DNA of 64,000 nucleotides from Magnolia sinica (Eukaryota > Streptophyta > Magnoliopsida > Magnoliales > Magnoliaceae): contig NC_080573.1 of NCBI RefSeq assembly GCF_029962835.1, positions 33,349,001 through 33,413,000 on the forward strand, written 5' to 3'. The notes beneath the pieces were generated by a model. That model had not been told where the DNA came from. It was given only the letters and a program-made list of their open reading frames with translations, and did not search any database. A program made the position numbers and the translations under genes. Of the stretch, positions 47,990 to 58,329 are shown in pieces. Position 1 is the stretch's first letter. Each line of letters begins with the position of its first letter.

Positions 47990-48178
47990 ATAACTTGGGA
48001 ATACCTGAGGATAACATCACATATCTGCTGATAGCTACACTACATTGTGTGATTGTTGAGAACTTAGAATGGTTAGACCCCCGAGTTCAAATAACTTAAA
48101 ATCCCTGATATAACTCCCTATCATATGTGCATTCGAGAGTACCCAAGGATGATTGGACCTTGTTCCTTCCTGTAGGAC

Positions 48179-48694
48179 ATGACACCTAAGAGACTGACCC
48201 GAGCAACTTTCGTTTCCTCACCTGAGATTCCTGTTCCCCCACCTGAGGCTTCTACACCCCCACCCAAGTCTAGCGCAGCACCGACCATGTCTGTAAGTGC
48301 AGACTAGCTACAACAGATGTTGCAAGCAATGATCGCCATTCTTCAGAGAGGAAACCGGAAGAGGAAGGCCCCCTCCGGTAGCTCCCAAGTGCAGCGATGT
48401 TGACGGCCACAGAGGCATAAGAACCGTCCATCCTTCCGAGCATTTGTACCACCTAAACATTAGTACTCAAGTGTATGCTTCAGATGTGGTGTGATAGGGC
48501 ACTGCATCTGGGAGTGCCCCTACCCTCGGCAGCCCCTGCCACCTAAACCATTCTTTAGTACTTGCTTTGGGTGCGGTGGGATAGGGCATCGTAGGAGCGA
48601 GTGTCCCTGTCCTCAGCAGCAGCAATAGGATCCTCAGACATCAGGAGGAGTCGTCGACGATTCGTGTGACTTGGCCCCTACACTGCCTTCCTAG
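48179..48694 (+). pseudogene. mini-Gag with two zinc knuckles, copy B
   Basis: Reads in one frame from MTPKRLTRATF to the terminal PTLPS stop, interrupted by four or five in-frame stops rather than frameshifts. Several are consistent with CAG-to-TAG or CGA/TGG-to-TGA changes. Both zinc knuckles are complete: CFRCGVIGHCIWEC and CFGCGGIGHRRSEC (C-x2-C-x4-H-x4-C). Between the N-terminal Pro-rich part and the knuckles is a short basic linker (RKRKAPSGSSQ) and a predicted helix (LQQMLQAMIAILQRG). There is no capsid domain. The frame is better preserved than in copy A. It is followed by an AT-rich stretch and polypurine tract. Confidence 0.8.
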
Positions 48695-48881
48695 ATTATT
48701 CATGAATGAGGCGTCCTGGTAGTTAGAGGTTAAGATTTGTGGACATTATCCTCATCCTTTAGATGTTTGATTATGTTGGTATATTGTGTTTTGATTATAT
48801 ATATAGTAGTGTGGTTTCCCTCCCATGGTAAGTTCTGCATTGGTTATATTATGATTTAAATTTTGAGGATGAAATTTTTAT

Positions 48882-48895
48882 AAGATGGGGAGAGC
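48882..48895 (+). other. polypurine tract 2
   Basis: AAGATGGGGAGAGC directly before the TGTAAGG start of LTR3. Confidence 0.78.
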
Positions 48896-49376
48896 TGTAA
48901 GGCCTGTATCGTAGTCCTTACTGTTCCGTCGACTGCCGAGATCTTCCCATCAAATTTTGGCAACCTTCGACGTAAAATCGATGTTTGCGCATGACCCTAA
49001 GTCGTATCCTGTAGATTTGAGTCGGCTTAATCGGAGACTTGTACCATTGCGACCGCACCATTGCCGTGGTTCCAATGCCGCGACTCGCGCACCGATTCGA
49101 TACCCTGGTAGGAAAATGTAGGCCGGCGTTTATTTCGAAGAAAATGCCACGCGTTTGCAATTCCAAGAGAATCTCTACAACATGTCTCATCAATCAATCA
49201 ATCAATCCATCAATCAATCACCTCATGTCAAGTACAAAGCAACCCATGCTTTCTTTCTTCACAAGTCAAGCAAACACCAAGTTAACTCTTTCTCACCCTC
49301 TCTCTTAAACAACCATTCATGTCAAGTACACATCACACATCACTCACCCTTTCACCCATCCCTTACTTCTCTTACA

Positions 49377-49416
<40 letters not shown>

Positions 49417-49436
49417 CTCAACACAACTCCCAAGCT
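48896..49436 (+). repeat. LTR3 of the TR-GAG array, truncated
   Basis: The first about 540 bp of the LTR, collinear with 37111 and 42955 onward (including the TCAA tract), ends abruptly after 'caactcccaagct'. The remaining about 4.4 kb is absent, and unrelated Harbinger-like arm sequence follows. Confidence 0.85.
49380..49412 (+). repeat. (TC)n microsatellite in LTR3
   Basis: TC tract at the LTR position matching 43444-43464 in LTR2. Confidence 0.9.
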
Positions 49437-50000
49437 GGTGGCTAAACTAGGGCAAGCTACGCGTGACCCATATAACATAAAAATCACGATCCATTGTAAA
49501 ATTAAACAAACGATCCATGACAACTACAATCCATACAACATGACAACCACAACCCATATAATACAGTGACTTTCAGAAGAGAAGCTTGGCATGCAAGCTA
49601 AGACTCAGCAAGTTTCTTCCACCTAAGTTTACAAATGGGGATATTATCATCCTCCTCACTCTTATCTTTGATGGTTAAAAACTATGACCCTTTCTTTCGG
49701 ATTCAGAGCAATCGTCCAGAATAAGCGCCACATGCAGCATGCAAGCTAAGACCCATCTAACATGATAAACACCATAAATGCATCTTGGCCTCCTTTCCAG
49801 TAAGACAGCCACAACCGATTTAACATGACAACGACGACCATAATAACATTTACAATAGGAAGAAGATCTCCCTTCAGCCGGCAACCAACGATGGTTGAAG
49901 AGACTGTTCTTCCTATTGTGTTGTGATTATGGTCTTGGATGTCATGTTACAGTGGTCGCGGTTGTCATGTTGTATGGGAAGTATTTCAACTCAACGGCGA
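49437..50000. repeat. ACGACC-type motif region, probable other arm of the Harbinger element
   Basis: Imperfect 'gacaaccacaacccat' words and 'ggtcgcggttgtcatg' complements resume here in the style of 36400-37110. This suggests both flanks belonged to one element that the retrotransposon split. No terminal repeat was identified. Confidence 0.45.
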
Positions 50001-50569
50001 TGATTCCGATGAAACGCAAGAGCTGCGAAGGACAAGGCAGAAGGAAATGAAAGTAGCTAATGTTTTTCCGCTGGCTAGATGCCCGTTGAAATTGTCGATT
50101 TGGCAGAATTCGGAAGTTGTCTTCAGAACTTCTAGTGGAGGTCATTGAGCTTCAGGAAGATTGTGAACGTCCCTAAGGAAGGAGAAGGGATTACGAATAA
50201 AGGAAGAACGTGATAGGGACTCTATGGTTTCTTCGAATATCTGCTCCATTATTTTAAATGAAAGAGTAAATAAATGCATGAATGCTGATTGACTTGTTTC
50301 ACGTGACCACCAGAGTACCTCGGCTTCTCGACTCTATTCTTCCACTACCTTGGCAAATGCCTACCTATAGTTGAAATAAAATAAAATACTAACCTCGTAG
50401 TGGAAGAGGCTTTCAGACGAGCGAAACGACAAGGAGAAACAACATTGCTTTCTAGTTGTTGGTCCTCTAGGAAAACAAAAGAAGAGGAAGGAGAGGGTCT
50501 TTCAATTTCAAATGTACATAAGTGCGACACTTGCTCCTTCCGAAGCTCGTGGTGCAGGTGATCGGTGGT
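50001..50569. other. unassigned spacer
   Basis: Short open frames occur on both strands but none resembles a known protein. Nothing further was recognised. Confidence 0.4.
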
Positions 50570-50786
50570 CTGTGGCCTCACCATGATGTATGTGTTTTGT
50601 CCAGGCCATTCATCCAGTTTAAAATATCATTTTATGGCTTGAACCGAAAAATGAGAGTGATATAACTCTCCGGTGGACCATACTGCAGGAAAATTATAAT
50701 CATTTTTGGTGTCCTACCATAAAATGATCTGTACAAATATATGGACGGCATGGATGAAACACATACATGGTGGTGGGGCCCACAGA
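50570..50786. mobile_element. short MITE-like element
   Basis: About 217 bp. The left end 'ctgtggcctcaccatgatg' is the inverted counterpart of the right end 'catggtggtggggcccacag', and the pairing extends inward about 45 bp with mismatches. There is no coding capacity. Related 'accatgatgtatgtgtttt...tccatccattt' text recurs at 38823, 44686, 52080, 53380 and within 53822-54626, so this is an abundant family. Confidence 0.6.
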
Positions 50787-51231
50787 GTGCCAAGCACCAG
50801 CCATTGGCCGGTGTCCCAGGGAGTAGCCGATCCATCCGTTTCTCAGGGGTTGCAACAGCAGGTGACTTTTACTTCACTCCAAGACCGTACAAGTCCTAAA
50901 CCAAGGTCAGGGGCATTTTCATTCGAAATAATCTCCAAAAGCTGTCAGAAGGCCCTTCTGGGAATATATGGAGTGTCGTAGCGTTCTAGGTAATTTGCCC
51001 AAACTTCAAGGCGAGTACAGTCAATTTCCCTACACATTACACCGCTCAACAGATGTTCAATCAGCACATGGTAGGAGCACCAAAGCCTACGACTTTTAGT
51101 TCCATCACAACGTGGCATTCATAGCAGTTTTTGGAAATATGCATTTTCACCGTTAAAAAAATGATCGGTGGTTACGATCTGTACCACACATGGGTAGGGT
51201 GGTCAATGGATTTGTGGAATGATTCCCTGGT
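50787..51231. other. unassigned spacer
   Basis: No gene or repeat boundary recognised. Confidence 0.4.
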
Positions 51232-51834
51232 TAGAGCTGTACACGAACAAGTTACCTCGGTTAACTTGCTCAACTCGATTCGAAAAAGCATGAGTTGACT
51301 TGGTTCAAAACTAAGTTTGAGCCGAGTTGAGTTGATTTTTGGAGCTCGAAAATTTTTTGAGTTGAGTTCCATCTTGGCTAACCCCAAATTGACTTGGATC
51401 GAACATCAATTTGAATCGAACTTGATCAAACTAGTTGGGTGATTTGGTTATTTTGATATTGATGTTGCTCACCAACTGTTTGATGAAATGACTCAACGAA
51501 GTGTTGTTTCGGATGGATACATTCTCCATGAGATCGACCAGTGGCGAGGAAGGTATGGATATGAAACAAATCACTACAAAAAAAAAACATTACATGATAA
51601 AACTACCATTGGATCTTAATTTTGATGCTGCCTACTGAGTGTTTGATGAAATACATGTAAACTGTTGCTGCTATTTTTCAAACTATGAGAAATTGAAGGT
51701 GCACTTCATGTATTTGAAAAAATGCCGTATAGGCTTGAACTTGGCTCGAATTGGCCTGAGTTGCTAACCGAACTGAGCCGAGCCAAGTTTGAGCTAGGGT
51801 CAGCTAGTGGTCAGTTCGAGTCTGTACAACTCTA
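51232..51834. mobile_element. MITE with TAGAGCTGTACA terminal inverted repeats
   Basis: The left end TAGAGCTGTACACGAAC is matched by the right end, whose complement is TAGAGTTGTACAGACTCGAAC-like with a small indel. Inside, complementary GAGTTGA/GAGCCGAG-rich arms extend the foldback. It has no coding content. This end type resembles hAT-related plant MITEs. A perfect 8-bp target duplication was not found. Confidence 0.55.
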
Positions 51835-51887
51835 CCTGAGGCCAGGCTAAGAGCTCGGGTCTCGCCGGATCCCCATTTCGTACTTGA

Positions 51888-52168
51888 ATTCGGTGGTGAC
51901 TCCTATGGTACTGAGGTCTCGTACTGATCGGTGTTGTAGACCCATCATCCATCCATTCATTTTTCCATCTCATTTTAGGGTGAAGATCTAAATCCCAAGT
52001 CTGCTACACTATAGGAAATCCAATTCGATGGTGACTCCTCCAGTACTTAGGTCTCATATTGATCAGTGTTGTAGACTTGTCATGATGAATGTGTTTTATC
52101 CATACCATCCATTCATTTTTCATCTCATTTTAGGGCGAAGATCTAAATCCCAGGTCCACTACACTATA
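51888..52168 (+). repeat. tandem duplication, two units of about 135 bp
   Basis: Both units share 'ggtgactcct', 'gtgttgtagac', 'atccattcattttt' and 'ctacactataggaaat' in the same order, at about 51890 and 52027, with substitutions. The second unit runs into MITE-family sequence that continues to about 52400. Confidence 0.75.
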
Positions 52169-52439
52169 GGAAATAATAATGATTGAATGTCATCATTAAA
52201 AACTTTCTAGGGCTACTATAATGTTTAGTTGAGTCACACAAAGACCTGTATGAAGGAAACTATATCACTTTGATTCAAAACTTCTATAGCAATAGGAAGT
52301 TTTTAATGGTGGGCATTCAATTACACCTATTTTTTGTGGTATTGTTCACTTTAGATTTGGATTTGTTTCATTTCTGGGCTAACCCCCTAAAATGAGCTAG
52401 AAAATGTTAATCGATGTCTTAAATCTGTAGATCAATGGG

Positions 52440-52580
52440 TCTAGGGTTCGATTCCTTACCTTAGTGGTAGACTCTGAGGAGTTTTAACACGAGGTCTTGG
52501 GTTCGAAACCCATAGGTGGTGAAATCCCACTACGGCATGTGTGGGTGTGTGTGTGTGTGTCGGGTGCGTGTGGTAAAAAA
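52440..52580 (+). mobile_element. candidate tRNA-derived SINE
   Basis: An A-box-like TAGTGGTAGACT (52462) and a B-box-like GGGTTCGAAACCC (52499) stand about 37 bp apart. They are followed by a (TG)n tail and an A-run (about 52575). This layout matches plant SINEs transcribed by RNA polymerase III. No target duplication was confirmed. Confidence 0.5.
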
Positions 52581-52599
52581 AAACAAAAGGTCTGTCAAG

Positions 52600-53100
52600 G
52601 ATAGGTTCGATGCTGTTGTAAAAATTTGAAATTTCTCATGTTGGTTGCTGGACACTTTTAGTGTCATGCTCGATGCCATTGAAAGAAGTTTGATGCAATT
52701 GAAGGTTGTTCGATAACATTAAAGGCCTGCTCGATGCCATCGGAAAAATCGGAAAAATCAATGATTTATCGCTAGAACATTTTGGTGTTTAGTTCAATGC
52801 CATCAACAGTCTGTCAATGCCATCGAAGTCCCATTGAAGGTGTCATTAGACGATCACGCAGAGTTACGCAAAGTTGCATATTTGGGGGATTTGTTATCGA
52901 TATCTAATTGTGATTCTCCTAGAGGCTATAAATATGGGTGTAATTAGGATTAAGGGTGTATCTACGAGCTTTCTAATTCATTTTTAGGGCTTTCAAGGAC
53001 TTGTAAGGGGAGATTTGAGGCTTGTTCGAATCAGGTATTCTCTCTTTATCTTGTAATTTCTTCTTTCATAATGATATTTATTGCTTTATGTTCTTGATTT
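52600..53100 (+). mobile_element. copia-like LTR fragment with repeated TCGATGCCAT motifs
   Basis: Seven or eight imperfect copies of 'tcgatgccattgaa' lie at 52600-52850. A TATA box (ctataaatatgg, about 52926) follows, then a T-rich U5-like region. Together this resembles the U3-R-U5 of a copia-type LTR. Exact ends and internal domain are absent. Confidence 0.5.
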
Positions 53101-53375
53101 TTCTCCAAAAGGGTTTTTCTATGTTAAATTTGGAGTCTTTGTGATTGGACTTAATTATGTGATTGGATTACTTTCCTTGATTCGTCTCTGTCTGCTTCCA
53201 TGTTCCCTCAAAAGAAAAAAAAATAGATCAACAACATGGATAAAATATATATATACATCATTGTATGGCCCACAACACCGGTAGGTCGGTAACGGAGGGG
53301 CGAATCTGAATCTCCCCCGTCTTACCTACTGAGTAACTCAGTGCACTAAGCTACCGAGTAAGCTACGTGGACCCA

Positions 53376-53700
53376 ACATGATTTATGCATTTTATCCACT
53401 CCATCCATCTATTTTACAGGATAATTTTAGAGCTTGAGCTCAAAAGTGACGCATATCCAAAGCTCAAGTGGTCCACACCACTAGGAAACAGTGTAAATTG
53501 AACATCTACCATTGAAAACTTCTTAGTAACTACAAAAATTTTGAATCAAGGCGACATTTGTGTTTTACCTTCATCCGTATAATTTTATAAACAAGATGGT
53601 TGACAAATAAACATCGCTAATGGTGAAAATCATTATTCTCACTGTTTTTGTGGTGCGGTCTACTCAGCCACATGAACTGGAAAATGGATAGACCGCGTGA
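53376..53700. mobile_element. partial MITE-like element
   Basis: Carries the internal words of the family seen at 44690-45470 ('tggtccacaccactaggaaacagtg', 'gacaaataaacat', 'accattgaaaacttctta' in the same order). One end is unclear. Confidence 0.45.
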
Positions 53701-53821
53701 ATAAACCACGTGCATTAATTTACAGTTGGGCCAAAAGGGTTTACTCAGTACGATAAAGCTGCTGCAATCAGATTTCATTTTCTAAGTACCCTCCCGTTTA
53801 AGAGATTACGTGCATGGATTG

Positions 53822-54626
53822 ACTCGGTCCAGGCAGGGGCTCTCAGGGGCCACTAGATTATGGGTTTCATCCACACTATCCATCTTTCCGATTCATTTTA
53901 GGTTATCAGCCTAAAAATTAGGCAGATTCAAGGCTTAGGTTCATCAAAATACAGTAATCAGCTGCACGATGATGCCAATCATTGAAACCTTTTTAAGGTC
54001 CAGTCTAATCTCATGTTTGGGCGCGTGAGCTACGGCGGATTAAATGGGATGGAATTACGACCATCCCATGCATTTATGATGCGCAGGGTATTATCGGCGG
54101 ATGGTGGTGTAAATCTGTATCCCATGCGCCGCTGGCCCTGTTTAGGTTTTGTGGGATTGCAACCATCCCATGGGATTTTGAAAGAGCTTTTCTTTGGATA
54201 CCTAATAGGATTCAACTGCATATCGGATGTGGACGCCCCTCCATCTCACTTTACCCATGATATGTGGGACCAACTGTGAGATTTGTGTTCAATCAGCACC
54301 GTTCATCCATTTTAGTAGATACAAATATGTGTTCAATCAATCAGCACCGTCCACCCAAATATATGTTTATTTGCCATCCACCTTGTTCATAAAGTCACAT
54401 GGACTTGTATGAAAGGAAAATAAAAATATCAGCTTGATCAAAATTTTAGAGGCTCCCAAGAAACTTTTAATGGTGGCTGTTCAAACCCCACCAAATGGTC
54501 CACCTTAGCCTTGGATTTGTCTCATTTTTGGGCTCTTACCTTTAAATGATCTAGAAAAATGGATGGACGGCGTGGATAAAACCAATTCATCATAGTGGTC
54601 CCACAGAGCCCCTGCCTGGACCCAGT
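53822..54626. mobile_element. MITE with GGTCCAGGCAGGGGCTCT terminal repeats
   Basis: An exact 18-bp inverted repeat, GGTCCAGGCAGGGGCTCT at 53826-53843 and its complement at 54605-54622, extends a few bases outward with one mismatch. The outer parts belong to the abundant MITE family of this window. A central part (about 54005-54225, 'gggatggaattacgaccatccca') looks like a second, nested foldback. It has no coding content. Confidence 0.7.
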
Positions 54627-55095
54627 CTCACTCTGTGTGCGGGATGCCGTCCGCTTCCACTCATACCCGAATCTAATCGGGTTTAGGTATCCACCTGATC
54701 TCCGGATATCTTTGTTTTGAGTTTAGTTCCAAACAAATAAGATCAATGTACTTGGGGCCACCCAGTTGATCACACGTGTATCATTTTTACATGTATACGG
54801 TGCGATAGCAAGCTCTCATACATGTCACGGGTTGCGTTTCTTTAGTTAGAATAACGCATATATATCAGATATACATAGCTTGCTTGACCTGAATTGACCT
54901 GACTTTGATTGGTTTGATTACACGGATTTGACTGGACCTAAAAATGTGAGGCCCAACTGGACACAATCTTTTAATGAGTCAAATAAACGAGGATAAATGA
55001 GGAAATTAAGATGACTGGGTCCTGCACTGCCTAGACCAAATTGTCGGGCCACTGATGTATGGGTTTTATCAGTACCTTTTATTCATTTTTGTTAG
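54627..55095. other. unassigned spacer
   Basis: No gene or clear repeat recognised. Short 'gacctgaattgacctgactttgattgg' wording near 54890 is locally repetitive. Confidence 0.4.
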
Positions 55096-55329
55096 GGGCA
55101 CATGCAGAACCCAATGTTATAATCAAATAATAAGAGATCAAGTAAACCAAGTACAAACGTAACACAGAGTTTTATGTGGAAAAATCATCGCGGGAAGAAA
55201 ATTATGTTACGAAGCAACAACGAATCTATTATGAAATCAATGTTTACAATAGACGAAAGAGCTTACCGACCAAGAATATAACCTCTAATATCACAAAACC
55301 CTAACTTTGAACTCTCTTTGCTCCACGAA
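55096..55329. mobile_element. LTR fragment, copia-like
   Basis: 'acacagagttttatgtgg' and 'aaaatcatcgcgggaagaaa' are wording common in plant copia LTRs. The fragment ends abruptly at the truncated gypsy LTR, so one of the two events removed part of the other. Confidence 0.4.
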
Positions 55330-58286
55330 ATGGGATAGATTAAGCCAAAACGCAGATATGATTCAAGGATAAGTGAATAAAGCAAGCGGAAGACTTATAG
55401 TAAAATATGTGTACAAGTGTAAGTCCCTCGAATTACATATACAACCAGATCGTGTAAAAGTGTTATTTATCAAAATTATAAGTACAAGTTACATCATTTT
55501 AGATCCCAAAATAGTAATCCCATAGGTCCCGCGCAACGACCGAGGCTCGCTAGAACCCGTCAAAAAACTGCATAGGAGAAGGCCGCCTCGTCGTCATCCA
55601 GCTCCCGCTCTGCCTCGACGTCGCATCCACATCTCGCAACATCGGGCCTAAGATGCAGTCTCGGTGGGTGTGAAACACCGCCTAAACATGGGAGTGAGTG
55701 ATCAACTCGGTGGAACAATAAGGCACACTGGTTAACATGCTATCAGTTCAATCAAACAATAGATGATAAAGCAAGATCATTAAATAAATTCTAAGTACTC
55801 TTGTTAATGCAAGGATGAATGCAATATGATGCGTGCCCTCACGCGTACACCCTCAGCGTCTTCATCTTACGTTACGCATGACATCGCCTCAAAGTGCGCC
55901 ACATCTACAAAGCACATGCAAATGCGGTGCATGGATATGATTACCAAGTTGTTATTAGTCCAATTCATACAGGATTGGGAAGCTAAGATACCTTCCTCAT
56001 ATCACCATCCAAACAGTGATCCATACTAGGGTCGTCAATCCTAGACATCTCATACGATCATATAGTTGAGGTCGTAGCAAAGGGCTCGTCACCAATCAAT
56101 GCACGCCTTTCATGCCCTTACTACCACAGATCGGCTCGTCACCTCCTTGCGGTATCCAGGTATGCTCGAGGTCACTACAAAGGGCTCGCCACCAATCAAT
56201 GTAGGCCGACAGCACGAATATAGTGTCCCATACCACCATAATCGGCTCACGAGTTTAGTTGCTCACTGGTCACTACGGGAGGCTCGTCACCCCAGCGTAG
56301 GCCGACCTCGACCACGGTGTCCCATACCACCATGTCCGGCTCATGAGTCTTAGCGGATCGTGTACCATGGTTATTAGGATTTCACGGTAAGTTCGGTACC
56401 CTAGATTCAAGCAATGAGCGTCCATACATGGTTAACATACATCGGACAATCGGGTTAGTTGACGAACTCGACTAGCACGAGCGCACGTTGAATTGAACGA
56501 CATAGAGTGCGCAAACACTCCGCGTGGCCAAACCACGCGCCAACTCTAATACGACTCGGGTTCGTCTAATGCGTCTCACGTGGCGAAAGCAATCTCAACC
56601 ACGACCAAAGGGTCAATTACCGATTTCTTGGACTAAGGCATAGTCCCAAACATCCTACACTACGACAGATATTCATATGGAATGTAAAACAGGAATGGAA
56701 CAACCACTCAAATCATGGTGCATACACATCTGAAGAATATCAATTTAACATAAATGTAAGCATAGGAATGCTTGAATTTAAATAACTTGGAATGTAAATG
56801 CATAAAGGAAATCATGCGCATCCATGGGAGTATTGAGAATCACTTCTCAACGCCCACACTTAGTGTAATCGTTACACTTAGGTCATTCATGCATTTCTAC
56901 AAACACTTAGCATACAAGGAATAACATACATGACGTATGTTGGAATACATGCACTTAGACAATTCCTTTACCAAGGAGTTGTCATACATGCATCTAGCAT
57001 ACATACATGACCAATAATCATGGCAAACACAAGTGCGTATTTTATACGTATACGGTACTTTATAAATACACTTAGAATACACAAATCTCAACATAGCACA
57101 TGCATATCAAGAAAGCAATGTAAACATAACATTTGACATGTGAAATCTCATCCATAACAAGAATAAATCACTATCTGGGATTGAAAGCCTTGAAAACCAT
57201 AACCTATACACTTAAAGTCCGCACCTTAAGCGAGGAAAGAATAGCCGAACTGATTTAGATGAGTTGTCTTCGTCAACGGCGCAAGAATACCCTAAAATAA
57301 GGATAGAAATGAGATACAACAACACCAAGTCTAATCTAAGCTCTAACACAGGTTAGGGTTAGGTTAACTTACCCCAAAAGAACTCAGAATCGTCAGAGGA
57401 ACGATTCAAAGTAAAGGTTCAAAGGTGAAGAAGAACAAGGAAGAATCAAGGTGATTCACCAACCAATCTCTCTCACTTCCTCTCTCTTTTCCACTCTCTT
57501 TCCAAGCTAGGGTTAGAGAAAATTCGTATGGACATGAGAGCTAGGGTTTAAGGACTATATCTAGGCCTTCAAATGATGGAAATAACCCTATGGTCAAGGT
57601 ATACTTAGGTTATAACCAAAGTACGCCTTTCTCGATCCAACGAAGCACTTCCGGTGGGCCTATAACCACGAAAGGTCGGACTTAAGCTCACCGACCATGG
57701 ATCTAGGTCAGCCGAGTTTTCGTACCGACCGGCTCTACGATCGACCGTGGCGGACCACACTCAATTCAACGGTCACGAAACTCGATCAGTCCACAAGCAC
57801 TAGGATATGCCCGGGCCAACCATCCTATTCGAGGGTGAAATTGGGTCGAATCCAACGGTCGAATGCTTAAAATCGTCGCGCAAGCGACACGACTCATTTC
57901 ATAAAAGCTTATTAAATTCCAACCGTTCTCACACTCTTCACTCCGAACTCAACCAAATCGACCTAGAACATCAGATCGACTTGATTTTCGAGGAGATGAC
58001 CAAGCCCAACTCGGTGACCGCAATAGCCTAAGATCATCGCCATCGGACTTTCGACGCGCGGTCCAGGTCCGATCCCGATCTTCCAAAAATTCTCCGAACA
58101 ACTGGATTTAGCGATGGATCCCAGATTTCAGAGTAACGTAGCGCTCACTAATCTGCACGTTTAGAGCCATGCAGATACGATTTAAAGTGATTGATGCGAA
58201 TTTCACAAGCAATCAAGTAAAGCGCTAATTACCCCAAAAACAACTACTTAAGGAAAGATTAGCACAAAAATTCCAAGGTCGTTACA
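55330..58286 (-). repeat. 3' LTR of the gypsy element, truncated
   Basis: Aligns with the 5' LTR from 55330 (=63856) on, with about four differences in the about 145 bp that can be compared. It starts on the minus strand with TGTAACGACCTTGG at 58286. The 111 bp matching 63745-63855 are missing at the left, replaced by a copia-like LTR fragment. Confidence 0.88.
56067..56350 (+). repeat. about 100-bp tandem repeat in the gypsy LTR
   Basis: Three diverged units starting at about 56067, 56170 and 56269 share 'ggctcgtcaccaatcaatg', 'tgtcccataccacca' and 'cggctca' in order. Probably U3 repeats. Confidence 0.75.
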
Positions 58287-58302
58287 ATCTACCCCCCTAA
58301 AA
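58287..58302 (-). other. polypurine tract of the gypsy element
   Basis: On the minus strand TTTTAGGGGGGTAGAT directly precedes the TGTAACG start of the 3' LTR. Confidence 0.82.
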
Positions 58303-58329
58303 GAAAATTTCGTCCTCGAAATTCATACC

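Larger units (their letters stand above)
37111..49436 (+). mobile_element. tandem array of a non-autonomous gypsy-type LTR retrotransposon (TR-GAG type)
   Basis: Order: LTR1 (37111-42030), internal 1 (42031-42954), LTR2 (42955-47972), internal 2 (47973-48895), LTR3 truncated (48896-about 49436). Each LTR starts TGTAA and ends in CA next to a tRNA-Met primer site; each internal region ends in a polypurine tract. The internal part holds only a short Gag-like frame with zinc knuckles and no protease, reverse transcriptase or integrase, so it depends on a related full element. Sharing the middle LTR between two internal regions is the signature of unequal recombination between LTRs. Confidence 0.88.

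Noticed and set aside
52485..52560. Functional tRNA gene
   Set aside because: B-box-like GGGTTCGAAACCC is present, but no cloverleaf or acceptor stem can be drawn around it; a SINE is the better reading.
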